Shown: positions 1 to 10,891 of the stretch, piece after piece
Layout of the letters: each line of letters opens with the position of its first letter
How positions within the stretch are numbered: the stretch's first letter is position 1
NCBI GenBank assembly: GCA_011752475.1
Contig: CP048747.1
Location: 496,001 to 560,000, forward strand
DNA length: 64,000 nt
Source: Buchnera aphidicola (Microlophium carnosum)
GTDB lineage: Bacteria > Pseudomonadota > Gammaproteobacteria > Enterobacterales > Enterobacteriaceae
Direction: 5' to 3'
Program-made: the position numbers and the translations under genes
Notes under the pieces: model-generated
The model's input: only the letters and a program-made list of their open reading frames with translations
Database searches by the model: none
What the model was told of the DNA's origin: nothing

Positions 1-2237
1 CTATACATATTTGTTTGAATAAAAAAAATGAAATTGAAATACTATATGAAAAGTTATTAGTATTTTTTCATGAAAATTCATCTCTAAAACCTAGTGATAT
101 AGTTGTCACTTCTTTTTCACTTAATAGTTACATTTTATTTATTAATGCAATATTTAAATCAGTAGATAAAAAAAAGAACATTCCTTTTTTTATTTCGCAA
201 AAATTTCCTAAAAATACACGAATAATATTATCTGTTTTTAAAAAAATATTAAATTTATCAAATAGTCGTTTCGAAAACGAAGAAATATTAGAATTATTAG
301 AAATTCCTGAAATAGCAAAGAAATTTAATTTTTCAAAGGAAGAAATAAAAATTTTATATAGTTGGATAGAAGAAGCAAATATTTGTTGGGCTATTGATTG
401 TAAACATAAAGATTATTTGTCATTTCCTAAAAACAAACAAAATACTTGGTTTTACGGAATAGAAAAATTACTTCTTAGTTACGCAATGAATGATACAGAA
501 ACAATTTGGAATAATATTTTATCATGTAGCTTAATTAATGGTTCTAGATCAGAACTCATAGGAAAATTAATTATATTTATAAAAACACTCGAAAAATGGC
601 AAAGAAAATTATCAAAATCACAATATCTTGAATATTGGCATTCACTATCTACAACATTAATGAGCGATTTTTTTTACCCCAGCAAAAAAATAGAAAAAAT
701 CATGCAAATTATTCAAAAAAAATGGATAAAAATGATGAATGATAATTTATCATCTAATTATTCAAAGAAAATTTCAATTAATATACTAAAAAAAAATTTT
801 TTTTATAAAAATGATTATACTAACAACAAAAAATTTCTTCCCGGTGTAGTGAATTTTTGTCATCCTGATTCTGTATGTTATATTCCATTTAAAATCATAT
901 GTATCATTGGAGCTGATCACTCAAGTATTCCAAAAATTAATTATTTAGATAATTTTAATTTATTGATAAAATATCCATTAATTGGAGATGTTAACATCTA
1001 TCAAAAATATTGTTATTTATTTGCTCAAAGTATATCTTGCGCTGAAAAAAAATTGCATATTAGTTACATTGGATATTCTGATAAAGATGAAAGCAAAAGG
1101 TATCCTTCAGTTTTAGTTGATCAATTATTAAATTATATAGCGTTTAATTTTTGTTTTATAGGAGATGAGAATTTAAATTTAGAAAATAATGCTAAAAAAA
1201 TAATTAAAAATTTATGTACACAATATAACAAACAATATTTTTATGAAAAAAAAAATATAAATTTCTTTAAAAAAGACCAATTACAAAATACATATCACAA
1301 TCTTGAGAAAAATATATATGATAAAAATTTATTAAAAAAACAAAGTTATATTCAAATTAATTTAAAAGATTTAATAAATTTTTGGAAAAATCCAATACGT
1401 TATTTTTTTAATTTCAATTTAAAAATACGATTTAATACAGAAAAAAAAGAAATAAAACACACAGAACCTTTCTCAGTACATCCACTAGATGCTTTTAAAA
1501 TAAAAACAGTTTTATTAAATAAAATTATACATAATCAAGAAATAACAGAATTTTTTCAATATCATATGCTGTCTGGAAAACTACCTTATCATTTTTTTGG
1601 AAAAATATTTTGGAATAAAAGTATCAAAGATATGACGTTAATAGCAAAAGAAGTCATGAAATATAGAGTTTTAACAGAAGAAAGAAAAATTAATTTAAAA
1701 ATAGAAAAATATCAAATCAATGGTATTTTATGTGAAATACAAAATACAGGATTACTACGTTGGAAACCAACTATAATCAACTATAGCGATCGTATTTCTT
1801 TATGGTTAGAACATTTAATTTACTCTGTTTTAGTCGGTTGCAAAGATAGTAGAATAATAGGTTATAAATGTCATACTTGGTCTTTTTCTTCTTTAAATAC
1901 TGATATAGCATATACTTATCTCTTACAATATATAAGAGGATATATAAAAGGTATAAAAACACCTTTATTTTTAATAAAATCAGGTGCATCATGGCTTGAT
2001 CAAGTCTATGACAAAAAAAATAATTGTATTAAAAAGGACTATCATACAAACAGAAAAGGACATAAAAAATTATTAGAAACGTGGATAGGAAATTCGTATA
2101 TGAAAGCAGAACAAAAAGATTTCTATATTAAACAAACAATTACCACATTAAATACAAATACTATAAAAAAAATTTGCGAAATATCTGAAAAATGGTTAAC
2201 ACCGATATTAAAATATAAAAAAATAAACAAAAAATAA
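1..2237 (+). CDS. recC: RecC, exodeoxyribonuclease V gamma subunit (5' partial)
   Basis: RecC is the non-catalytic scaffold of the RecBCD helicase-nuclease; in E. coli it holds RecB and RecD, splits the duplex and recognises Chi. About 740 C-terminal residues are visible against roughly 1100 for the family. The frame (codons from base 3) is open to the left edge, so the TTG at 15 is probably not the start and the gene begins outside the window. The identification rests on its place directly before recB and recD and on RecC-like stretches such as GADHSSIPKINYLDNFNLL. It ends in TAA only 4 bases before the recB start; the ptrA gene that separates them in E. coli is missing. No frame break is seen. 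Confidence 0.9.
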   Translation, partial: IHICLNKKNEIEILYEKLLVFFHENSSLKPSDIVVTSFSLNSYILFINAIFKSVDKKKNIPFFISQKFPKNTRIILSVFKKILNLSNSRFENEEILELLEIPEIAKKFNFSKEEIKILYSWIEEANICWAIDCKHKDYLSFPKNKQNTWFYGIEKLLLSYAMNDTETIWNNILSCSLINGSRSELIGKLIIFIKTLEKWQRKLSKSQYLEYWHSLSTTLMSDFFYPSKKIEKIMQIIQKKWIKMMNDNLSSNYSKKISINILKKNFFYKNDYTNNKKFLPGVVNFCHPDSVCYIPFKIICIIGADHSSIPKINYLDNFNLLIKYPLIGDVNIYQKYCYLFAQSISCAEKKLHISYIGYSDKDESKRYPSVLVDQLLNYIAFNFCFIGDENLNLENNAKKIIKNLCTQYNKQYFYEKKNINFFKKDQLQNTYHNLEKNIYDKNLLKKQSYIQINLKDLINFWKNPIRYFFNFNLKIRFNTEKKEIKHTEPFSVHPLDAFKIKTVLLNKIIHNQEITEFFQYHMLSGKLPYHFFGKIFWNKSIKDMTLIAKEVMKYRVLTEERKINLKIEKYQINGILCEIQNTGLLRWKPTIINYSDRISLWLEHLIYSVLVGCKDSRIIGYKCHTWSFSSLNTDIAYTYLLQYIRGYIKGIKTPLFLIKSGASWLDQVYDKKNNCIKKDYHTNRKGHKKLLETWIGNSYMKAEQKDFYIKQTITTLNTNTIKKICEISEKWLTPILKYKKINKK

Positions 2238-2241
2238 CAAA

Positions 2242-5200
2242 ATGAATATTACTAATATAAAAGAAAAACTTAATACATTTAAAATACTTCTTAGTGGAAT
2301 AAACTTAATAGAAGCTTCTGCAGGAACAGGAAAAACTTTTACAATTGTACTATTATATTTACGCTTATTATTAGGTCTAGAAAAAAAAAAAAATATACAA
2401 AAAAACTCTTAGTACATGAAATACTAGTTGTTACTTTTACTAATGCAGCAAAAGAAGAATTATACATGCGAATTAAAAATGGAATTCAAAGTCTATATTT
2501 AATTTGTATCAATCAAAAAAAAGCAGAACCTCCTTTTAATGTTTTTCTAAGAGAAATAAACGATATAGATGAAGCTATTGATATTCTTAAAAAAGCAAAA
2601 AATGATATAAACAACGCTTGTATTTATACAATACATGGATTTTGTCAACATATATTACAATCACATACTTTTTATCTGAATTATAATTTTGAAGATACAA
2701 TAATTGATAATGAAGATGATTTATATTTACAAGCTACACAAGATTTCTGGAGACGATCTTTTTATAATTTACCAGAAGATATTATTAATATTATTTATCA
2801 AGATTATAAAAATCCAGAGTATTTTTTAAAAAAAATAAAACCGTTTTTTCATATAAAATCAACTAATTTTTCTCAAAATTTTTTAAGTAATAAAAAATTA
2901 ATTACATTTCATCAAGAAAATATAAAAAAAATAATTTCTTTTAAAGAAATATGGTTGATGTATTACAAAACAATACAAGAAGAAATTAATAGTTTTAAAA
3001 TAAATAAAAAAATATATAGTAATTTTAATATCGTTAAATGGATTAATAGTATTACAATATGGGCAAAATCTAAAACTAAAGATTATACAATTCCTGTTCC
3101 ATTAAAATATTTCACACAAAAAAATATAAAAAACAATACAGTCAATAATGTTTGTTCAAAATACATTCTTTTTATGGAAACTGAAAAAATATTAAAACAA
3201 AACTTTTCATTAAAAAATATTGTTATAATATATGCTATAAAAAAAATTAATCAATACTTGCTAAAAGAAAAGAAAAAAAAATCACTACTAGGATTCAATG
3301 ACTTATTAAATATTCTTTTAAAAGAAATAAAAAAAGAACAATCTCTTAGAATTTTAATAAGAAAACAATACCCCGCAGTATTTATTGATGAATTTCAAGA
3401 TACTGATATTCAACAGTATAAAATATTCGATATTTTATATAAAAACCATCATAAAACAGTATTATTTCTTATTGGAGATCCAAAACAAGCAATATATAGT
3501 TTTAGAGGAGCAGATATTTTTTCTTATTTATATGCAAAATCTAAAGTAAAAAAATACTATTACCTCGATACTAATTGGCGTGCTTCAATAAATATGTGTA
3601 AAAGTATTAATTATTTATTTTCTCAATATCAACATCCATTTATTTTTAAAAATATTCCATTTATACCTACAACACCTTCTTGTAATAATTCAAAAATGAA
3701 ATTTACAATTAATAATATCCCTCAGATTCCAATAAAATTTTTTTTACAAGAAAAAGAAGAAGTATATATAGATGATTATCAAATTTGGATTTCTAAACAG
3801 TGTGCAAATGAAATTAGTTTTTGGTTAACTTGTGCACAAACAGGAAAAGCTAAAATTACAACTAAAAATGGAGAAAAAATTCTAGAAGCTAACGATATTG
3901 CTGTATTAGTTAGAAATAAAAAAGAAGCCGATATCATTCAAACAGAATTGCAAAAACATAATATAGTTTCAATATACTCATCCAATAAAAGTAGTGTATT
4001 TCAAACTTTTGATGCCCAAGAATTACTATGGATATTAGAATCTATTCTAGAACCTGATAATGAAAAATTGTTACAACAATCCATTTCTACACATATTTTA
4101 AAAAATATATTATCTGTAATAAAAAAAAAATCAACAAATGAAAATTCATATTGTATAATAGAGAAATTATATAAATATCATGATATATGGAAAAAAATAG
4201 GAATTTTCCATATGATTACAAATATGATATTAGAGTACCAAATCAACTCTAATATTATAGAAATAAATACAAATTATTTAAAAAATTTAAATTTTTTACA
4301 CATAGCAGAATTATTAGAAGAACAATTTCAATTATTTCATAAAAAAACATCTTTAATTCGATGGTTTAAAAAAAAAATATTACAAAACAAACAGCCTTTA
4401 CATAATGAATATATTAGACATTTTAATGATTCTCAATCAGTAAAAATTGTTACCATACATAAGTCAAAAGGATTAGAATATCCCATTGTTTGGATACCTT
4501 TTAGTATAGATTTTAAAAAATCACTATTACCTATTTATCATGATAAAAGTAATTTCAAAGTATTTTTTGATACAGAGAACAGTAAGGAAAGTTTAAAAAT
4601 AGCAGATGAAGAAAGATTATCAGAAGACATACGTTTTTTATATGTTGCACTGACAAGATCAATTCTTTATTGTAGTATTGGGATAGCATGTTTAACAAAA
4701 AAAATAATAAAAAATAAAAATCATAGTGATATCCACGAAAGTAGTTTAGGATACACTATACAAAATAGACAATCTATGAACTATAAAAATTTACTTAATA
4801 AATTGAAAAACATTCAGCTAAATACTTTTATAGAAGTAAAACATAATACAGATTATGTTAAACTTCCTATAATAAAACACGTCATTTATTTAATATGTAA
4901 AAAAAAATCTTTAGAAAAAAATCTCCAAAAAAATTGGAATATAACCAGTTTCACCCAATTAAAAAAAGAAAATAAAAAAGAAACTTTCTCAGAAAAATTA
5001 TTAGTCAAAAATAAAGAACAAAATAATAAATCTTTAACAATATATAACTTTCCCAAAGGGGAAAATACTGGATCAATGATTCATGAAATATTAAAAAATT
5101 TACATATCTTAAATAAAAAAAAATATAATTGGTTTTCCAAGATTTTACAAAAATATAATATTCCAATAAAATGGACTGCAATATTGGTTTCTTGGATAAA

Positions 5201-5738
5201 AAGTATTATCAACACATCAATAGGGGATAAAAAAATTTTTTTATCAAAAATACACGAAAGTTTATGTGTAAAAGAATTTGAATTTTTTTTACCTATAAAA
5301 AATACGTTATACAGCACACAGTTAAATGAAATTATTCAATCTATTGATCCTATATCAATGAATTCTCCAAAATTATTTTTTAATCCAGTCAAGGGAATTT
5401 TAACAGGATTTATTGATTTAGTTTTTTTTTGGCAAAAAAAATATTATATATTAGATTACAAGTCTAATTGGTTAGGTAAAAACAATAGTTTTTATTCTAC
5501 AATACATATAAAAAATGAAATAATTAACAAAAGATATGATTTGCAATATCAAATATACACTATAGCTGTGCATAAATATTTACAAAACAAAATAAAAAAT
5601 TATAATTATAAAAATGATTTTGGTGGTGTTTTTTATTTTTTTTTACGCGCTATCGAACAAGATAAAACAAATAATGGAATTTTTCATACTATTCCAGATT
5701 ATTTATTAATAGAAAAAACAATTACTTTGATTTCATGA
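2242..5738 (+). CDS. recB: RecB, exodeoxyribonuclease V beta subunit, interrupted by a frameshift in a 13-A tract
   Basis: RecB is the SF1 helicase and nuclease subunit of RecBCD. The ATG at 2242 opens a 56-codon frame carrying the Walker A motif EASAGTGKT (residues 24-32) and stops at TAG 2410-2412. The rest of RecB continues in the next frame from within the A tract at 2381-2393 through LVHEILVVTFTNAAKEEL. Reading through with one extra A gives about 1165 residues, close to E. coli RecB (1180). Downstream are the Walker B-like FIDEFQDTD (near 3390), VKIVTIHKSKGLEYP, and the nuclease motifs GFIDLVFFW and LDYKSNWLG (near 5410-5475). Translation only from the internal ATG at 2466 would lose Walker A and helicase function. 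The gene is either rescued by transcriptional slippage, a recent pseudogene, or affected by a homopolymer sequencing error. Its TGA overlaps the recD start. Confidence 0.9.
2381..2393 (+). other. 13-A homopolymer at the recB frame break
   Basis: Thirteen consecutive A residues follow GGTCTAG. Upstream the frame is that of the Walker A half of RecB; downstream RecB needs the frame given by 14 A (or 11 A). A second, shorter run of 7 A lies at 2399-2405, just before the premature TAG, so the shift could occur at either run. Poly(A) slippage by RNA polymerase has been described in Buchnera and Blochmannia. Confidence 0.85.
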
Positions 5739-7552
5739 ACAATATGATTATGCTATTAAAACAAGCTGTAAAATTTAAAATTATACGTCCAATTGATTTT
5801 TATTTCTCTCAATTTATTACACAAAAAAATACTATTATAATGTTAGTTGCAGCTTGTATAAGTTATGAAAGTAGCCAAGGTCATATCTTTTTACCTATTC
5901 AATATTTTGAAAAAAATTGTTTTTTTTCTAGTTTAAATGAAAAATTTATAAAAAAAATACTGTTTTTTTTAGAAAAAAAAATAGATTGGTCAGCAGAATT
6001 ATTAAAACATAAATCCATTGGAAACGGTAAGCTTCCTACACCTTTAGTCTTATACAAAAACAAAATATATCTTTATAAAATGTGGAAAGCTAAAAACAAC
6101 ATTTTTAACTATTTATATACAAAAAATAAAAAAAATAGAATTAATCAAGAGAAATGTTCTAAAATATTAAATAATTTATTTCCTCAACACAATATAAATT
6201 TTCAAAAAATAGCAGTGGCACTAACTTTAATAAATCGTATAAGTTTTATTACCGGTGGTCCTGGAACGGGAAAAACTACTATTATATTAAAAATAATAAT
6301 TGCATTAATTAAAAGTTCAAAAAAAGTAATAAAAATTCAGTTATCTGCTCCAACAGGAAAAGCAACAACACGTTTAAATGAAATTATAAAAAATAATATC
6401 TTTGACTTATACTTATCTGAACAAGAAAAGCATTCTCTTCCATCTAGAGCAATAACTATACATCAGTTATTAGGAATTCAAAAAATATCACAAAATAGTT
6501 TTTTTAATAAAAATCACTTGTTAGATTTAGATATTTTAATTATCGATGAAATATCAATGGTAGATATTTTAATGATGGAAAAAATATTATTTTCAGTTTC
6601 AAGCAATACTAAATTAATTTTTATAGGTGATTCTAATCAATTACGTCCAATAGAATCTAGTTCTATTCTTAAAAAAATTTGTTCTTATGCTAATGATGGA
6701 TATAGCTTACAAACCGTAATTAATATTGAAAAACTTACACAATATAAATTGTCAAAAAATACAAATACAAAAAAAACAAACTTTATTAGTGACAGCATAT
6801 GTGTTTTAAAAAAAAATTATAGATTTAATAAAAGCTCAGGAATTTATATATTATCACATGCAATTTGTAATAAAAAAATCAAAATTATTGAAAGTTTATT
6901 TAATAATTTAATAAAAAATGTTTCTTTTTATGAAAATAATTCTGTTAAAAAATATGAAAAAATGATTCAAAATATTTCTTTAAACTATAAAAATTTTTGG
7001 GATAAAGTATACCAAAAAGCCACAATGAAAGAAATTATAGAATCTTTTAAAGATTATCAAACGTTATGTGTATTACATGATGGTTTATTTGGTGTAAATG
7101 TTTTAAATAAAAAATTAGAAGGAAATATGTACAAAAAAAATATAATAAAATATTTTTATATAAATGGACAAGAATGGTATATAGGAAAACCTATCATGAT
7201 TACTAATAACAATAAATATTTAGACATATTTAATGGAGAAATAGGTATTACCAATATTAACAAAAATGGCATCTTACAAGTGTCTTTTTTGAAACAAAAT
7301 AATATAGTAAACAATATCCCTGTCACAATTTTAAGAAAATACAAAACTGCTTGGGCTATCACTGTTCATAAATCGCAAGGTTCAGAATTTATAAATACTT
7401 CTTTAATATTACCAAATTCTCATTTAAATATTTTAAATAAAGATATTTTATATACCGGTGTAACAAGATCTCGGAAAATGCTTAGCATTTTTTCAGAAAA
7501 AGAAGTTTTTATAAAAACTTTTTTAAAAAATACTAATAATATAACAGTTTAA
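5735..7552 (+). CDS. recD: RecD, exodeoxyribonuclease V alpha subunit
   Basis: RecD is the 5'-3' helicase motor of RecBCD. At 605 residues it is nearly the E. coli length (608). Visible motifs are Walker A GGPGTGKTT near residue 173, ILIIDEISMVD (Walker B), IFIGDSNQLRP (motif III) and the C-terminal AWAITVHKSQGSEF. The ATG at 5735 overlaps the recB stop as ATGA, so the two are probably translationally coupled; ATG 5744 is a possible alternative start. The gene looks intact, so the RecBCD complex depends on whether recB is rescued. Confidence 0.95.
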   Translation: MNNMIMLLKQAVKFKIIRPIDFYFSQFITQKNTIIMLVAACISYESSQGHIFLPIQYFEKNCFFSSLNEKFIKKILFFLEKKIDWSAELLKHKSIGNGKLPTPLVLYKNKIYLYKMWKAKNNIFNYLYTKNKKNRINQEKCSKILNNLFPQHNINFQKIAVALTLINRISFITGGPGTGKTTIILKIIIALIKSSKKVIKIQLSAPTGKATTRLNEIIKNNIFDLYLSEQEKHSLPSRAITIHQLLGIQKISQNSFFNKNHLLDLDILIIDEISMVDILMMEKILFSVSSNTKLIFIGDSNQLRPIESSSILKKICSYANDGYSLQTVINIEKLTQYKLSKNTNTKKTNFISDSICVLKKNYRFNKSSGIYILSHAICNKKIKIIESLFNNLIKNVSFYENNSVKKYEKMIQNISLNYKNFWDKVYQKATMKEIIESFKDYQTLCVLHDGLFGVNVLNKKLEGNMYKKNIIKYFYINGQEWYIGKPIMITNNNKYLDIFNGEIGITNINKNGILQVSFLKQNNIVNNIPVTILRKYKTAWAITVHKSQGSEFINTSLILPNSHLNILNKDILYTGVTRSRKMLSIFSEKEVFIKTFLKNTNNITV

Positions 7553-7586
7553 AAAAGAATAATTCATTTTTTATAAAAATATATAC

Positions 7587-8915
7587 TTATATTGCATCAA
7601 GCATTAAAATTTTTGCACAACGTTGATAATTATACATTTTCTTTTTACTTTCAGGAAGCATTTCAATGTTCACAAGAACAAATCCTCTCTCTTGAAACCA
7701 ATGAATACTCTGAGTTGTTAATACAAAAATTCTTTCTAAATGCATTTCTTTAGCACGTATTTTAATTATTTTTAATAATAAATCTCCACGAGCAGAATTA
7801 CGATAATCAGGATGAACAGCTAAGCACGCCATTTCTCCTATTTTTTCTGCTAAAAAAGGATATAATGCTACACAAGCAATAGTTAAATTATCATATTCAA
7901 TAATAGTAAATTTATCTACTTCTATTTCTAGTTGTTCTCTTGATCTACGTACTAAAATTCCTTCATTTTCTAAAGGACGAATTAATTCTAAAATTCCTCC
8001 AATATCATTAATACTAGCTCGTTTTATTTTTTCTGCTGATTCCATAACTATCTGGGTGCCAATTCCATTACGAGAAAATAATTCTTGCAATAGTGCTCCA
8101 TTTTTATGATAACTGATCAAATGACTACGATTTACTCCACTTTTGCAAGCTTTTATTGCTCCTCTTAAAAAACGAATAGTTGAAGAAATATAATCACCTT
8201 TTTTTTCTAATTTTTTAATTCTGTATTTTATTTCATTAGGCAATAATTCCGAAATGACTTTACCTTTATGATTAATCACTCCTTGATTACTACAAAAACC
8301 TATCATTTTTTCTGCTTTTAATTCAATACTAATTTGAGTTGCTATTTCTTCAGAAGTTAAGTTAAAGCTTTCTCCAGTTACAGAAACAGCTACTGGACCA
8401 ATTAATACTATAGCTCTATTCCTTAATTGATAATCAATTGCATTTTTATCAATCCTTCTAATTTTACCACTATGACAATAATCTATACCATCATCTACAC
8501 CTAATGGTTGCGCAATAATAAAATTACCACTGACTACATTAATATTTGCTCCTTGAAGAGGAGTGTTCGTTACACTCATAGATAGACGAGCTGTAATGTC
8601 AAGTTGTAACCTTCCTGCTGCTTGTTTGACTTGCTCCAAAGAAGCTAAATCAGTAATTCGTATGTATTTATGATATGTGATGTTAATATTTTTTTCTTTT
8701 AAACTAGTATTAATTTGAGGACAAGAACCATATACAACTACTAAACGAATACCTAAACTATGTAACAATCCTATATCATTAATAATACCAGAAAAATTTC
8801 CATATTTAATTGCTTCGCCACTTAATATTATGACAAATGTTTTACCTCGATGAGCATTAATATAAGGGATGCTGTGACGAAAACCCTGAACTAATTCAGT
8901 ATTGCGTTCTTTCAT
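7587..8915 (-). CDS. argA: ArgA, amino-acid N-acetyltransferase (N-acetylglutamate synthase)
   Basis: ArgA makes N-acetylglutamate from glutamate and acetyl-CoA, the first step of arginine biosynthesis, which is one of the essential amino acids these symbionts supply to their host. The 442 residues match the family length. The N-terminal part (about 1-290) is the amino-acid-kinase-like domain (FVIILSGEAIKYGNFSGIIN near the start); the C-terminal part (about 295-442) is a GNAT domain with AVHPDYRNSARGD and HWFQERGF. Similarity to E. coli is high over the full length. It converges with recD, as in E. coli. No Arg-box operator could be identified upstream. Confidence 0.97.
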   Translation of the reverse strand: MKERNTELVQGFRHSIPYINAHRGKTFVIILSGEAIKYGNFSGIINDIGLLHSLGIRLVVVYGSCPQINTSLKEKNINITYHKYIRITDLASLEQVKQAAGRLQLDITARLSMSVTNTPLQGANINVVSGNFIIAQPLGVDDGIDYCHSGKIRRIDKNAIDYQLRNRAIVLIGPVAVSVTGESFNLTSEEIATQISIELKAEKMIGFCSNQGVINHKGKVISELLPNEIKYRIKKLEKKGDYISSTIRFLRGAIKACKSGVNRSHLISYHKNGALLQELFSRNGIGTQIVMESAEKIKRASINDIGGILELIRPLENEGILVRRSREQLEIEVDKFTIIEYDNLTIACVALYPFLAEKIGEMACLAVHPDYRNSARGDLLLKIIKIRAKEMHLERIFVLTTQSIHWFQERGFVLVNIEMLPESKKKMYNYQRCAKILMLDAI

Positions 8916-9067
8916 AACAATCCTCTTGCATTTTTACTGCAATCTATATATTATTTTTTATTAGTTAATTAATGTTTTATATCTCAGAATAGATTAAAGT
9001 ATTGGAAGGTTTTTTTCAAAAGATGGGATTAAGTAAAAATTTTTAAATGTAAAATTACATTTAAAAT

Positions 9068-9144
<77 letters not shown>

Positions 9145-9255
9145 CTTGTATTAAATTACATAATACACTTGTATATAAAAAAATGCAATAATTTTTATAA
9201 GTTAAATTCTTATTTAAAAATATTTTATAAATTAATAAATTTCAATATAAAAAAA

Positions 9256-10326
9256 ATGAAAATAATCACAATAATATTTTTTAGTTTATCTCTTTTATTT
9301 ATAAAATCATATGCATCTGTACAAATCAATCAAGGACAACAGTATGAAAAAAAACTAATACAAAATTTTACAAAAATACAAAAAATAAATATTGATGAAA
9401 AAATAATTAATTCACAATTATTTCTTATGCAAATAAAAAATATAAAAAAATATTCCCCATCTTTATATTTAAAAAATGAATCTGTTTACAAGGCAACTTT
9501 AAATTGGTTAAAAAATAACGCTAATATTAATGAACTTAATAAGTTTGGAATTGATTTGTTTCAAATGAAAGGTACAGATAACTATGGAAATGTTAAAATA
9601 AGTGGATACTATACTCCAATAATACAAGCTAGAAAAATTAAAACAGATGCTTTTAGATATCCAATATATTCAATGCCTGATTGTTTTAATAAAAACGCAC
9701 CTTTACCAAAAAGAAAAGATATATATAATGGAGCTTTAGATAAAAAATATATTTTAGCTTATAGTAATTCCCTAATAGATAATTTTATTATGGAAATTCA
9801 AGGAAGTGCATTTATAGATTATGGAGATAATAAACAATTAACTTTTTTTAGCTATGCGGGGAAAAATAGATGGCCTTATAAAGCAATTGGACAAGTTTTA
9901 ATAAATCGAGGTGACATACAAAAAAAAAATATGTCGATGCAAGCGATTAAAAACTGGTTTACAAAACACACACAAGAAGAAATACAAAAATTACTTGAAG
10001 AAAATCAATCTTTTGTGTTCTTTAAAGAAACAAAAAAAACGCAAGTATATGGTGCAAGTGCCGTTCCATTAGTCAGCCAAACATCAGTAGCAGCAGATAG
10101 TTCCATAATAAAAAAAGGAAGTGTAATTTTATTAAAAATACCATTACTTGATAAAAATGGTATTTTTATTAATAAATATGAAATGCGTCTAGTAGTTGCA
10201 TTAGATGTAGGAGGTGCAATTAAAAATCAACATTTTGATATATACGAAGGAATTGGTAAAAAAGCTTCTATATTAGCAGGATTTTATAATCACTACGGAT
10301 ATGCTTGGATCTTAAATAATAAATAA
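9256..10326 (+). CDS. mltA: MltA, membrane-bound lytic murein transglycosylase A
   Basis: MltA cleaves the glycan strands of peptidoglycan, forming 1,6-anhydromuramic acid ends. The open frame reaches back to 9169, but the ATG at 9256 gives a hydrophobic signal sequence (MKIITIIFFSLSLLFIKSYA) and 356 residues, near the E. coli length of 365, so I choose it. Conserved blocks include GYYTPIIQAR, NSLIDNFIMEIQGSAF and the C-terminal ALDVGGAIKNQHFDIYEGIG, which holds the family's catalytic Asp (near residue 317). Unlike E. coli MltA there is no lipobox cysteine after the hydrophobic stretch, so the protein may be periplasmic or membrane-anchored by an uncleaved signal. Confidence 0.93.
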   Translation: MKIITIIFFSLSLLFIKSYASVQINQGQQYEKKLIQNFTKIQKINIDEKIINSQLFLMQIKNIKKYSPSLYLKNESVYKATLNWLKNNANINELNKFGIDLFQMKGTDNYGNVKISGYYTPIIQARKIKTDAFRYPIYSMPDCFNKNAPLPKRKDIYNGALDKKYILAYSNSLIDNFIMEIQGSAFIDYGDNKQLTFFSYAGKNRWPYKAIGQVLINRGDIQKKNMSMQAIKNWFTKHTQEEIQKLLEENQSFVFFKETKKTQVYGASAVPLVSQTSVAADSSIIKKGSVILLKIPLLDKNGIFINKYEMRLVVALDVGGAIKNQHFDIYEGIGKKASILAGFYNHYGYAWILNNK

Positions 10327-10365
10327 TTTATCATATTAATTCTAATAACAAGTAAGTATACAAAG

Positions 10366-10842
10366 ATGAATACAATACAATCAGGAATTACAGCTAAAAA
10401 TGCATCTATTGCTATAATTATTTCTCGATTCAATCAATTTATTAATCATAATTTATTATTAGGAGCATTAGATACATTACAAAGAATAGGTCAAGTCAAC
10501 GAAAATAATATTTTAAAAGTATATGTTCCTGGAACATATGAAATACCCACTGTCGCAAGTTATATTGCAAGTTCTGCTAAATGTGATGCTATTATTGCTA
10601 TAGGGACAATTATAAAAGGAGAAACTGATCATTTTAAATATATTTCTCATGATACTAGTAGCAGTCTTTCCAAAATCAGCACTAAATATTTTTTACCTAT
10701 CACATTAGGAATACTAACAACAAAAAATATTGAGCAATCAATTGAAAGATCTGGAACAAAAATGGGAAATAAGGGTTCTGAAGCTGCTTTAGCTGCATTA
10801 GAAATGATTAATATTATGAAAAAACTAAAAAAAGCACTATAA
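10366..10842 (+). CDS. ribH: 6,7-dimethyl-8-ribityllumazine synthase
   Basis: Lumazine synthase condenses 5-amino-6-ribitylaminouracil with dihydroxybutanone phosphate, the penultimate step of riboflavin synthesis (the gene is also called ribE). The 158 residues are the usual length. Family features are SRFNQFINHNLL near the N-terminus, the VPGTYEIP segment and the IAIGTIIKGETDHF segment. It begins a plus-strand group with thiL, ribD and nusB; the E. coli order is ribD-ribH-nusB-thiL, so this cluster is rearranged. Confidence 0.97.
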   Translation: MNTIQSGITAKNASIAIIISRFNQFINHNLLLGALDTLQRIGQVNENNILKVYVPGTYEIPTVASYIASSAKCDAIIAIGTIIKGETDHFKYISHDTSSSLSKISTKYFLPITLGILTTKNIEQSIERSGTKMGNKGSEAALAALEMINIMKKLKKAL

Positions 10843-10891
10843 TATTAAATATTTTTTATTTAATATCTATTTTAAAATTTAACTATAAACA

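Noticed and set aside
9169..9255. Upstream extension of mltA to ATG 9169
   Set aside because: The extra 29 residues put a Lys/Asn-rich stretch before the signal sequence and have no counterpart in MltA; ATG 9256 fits better.
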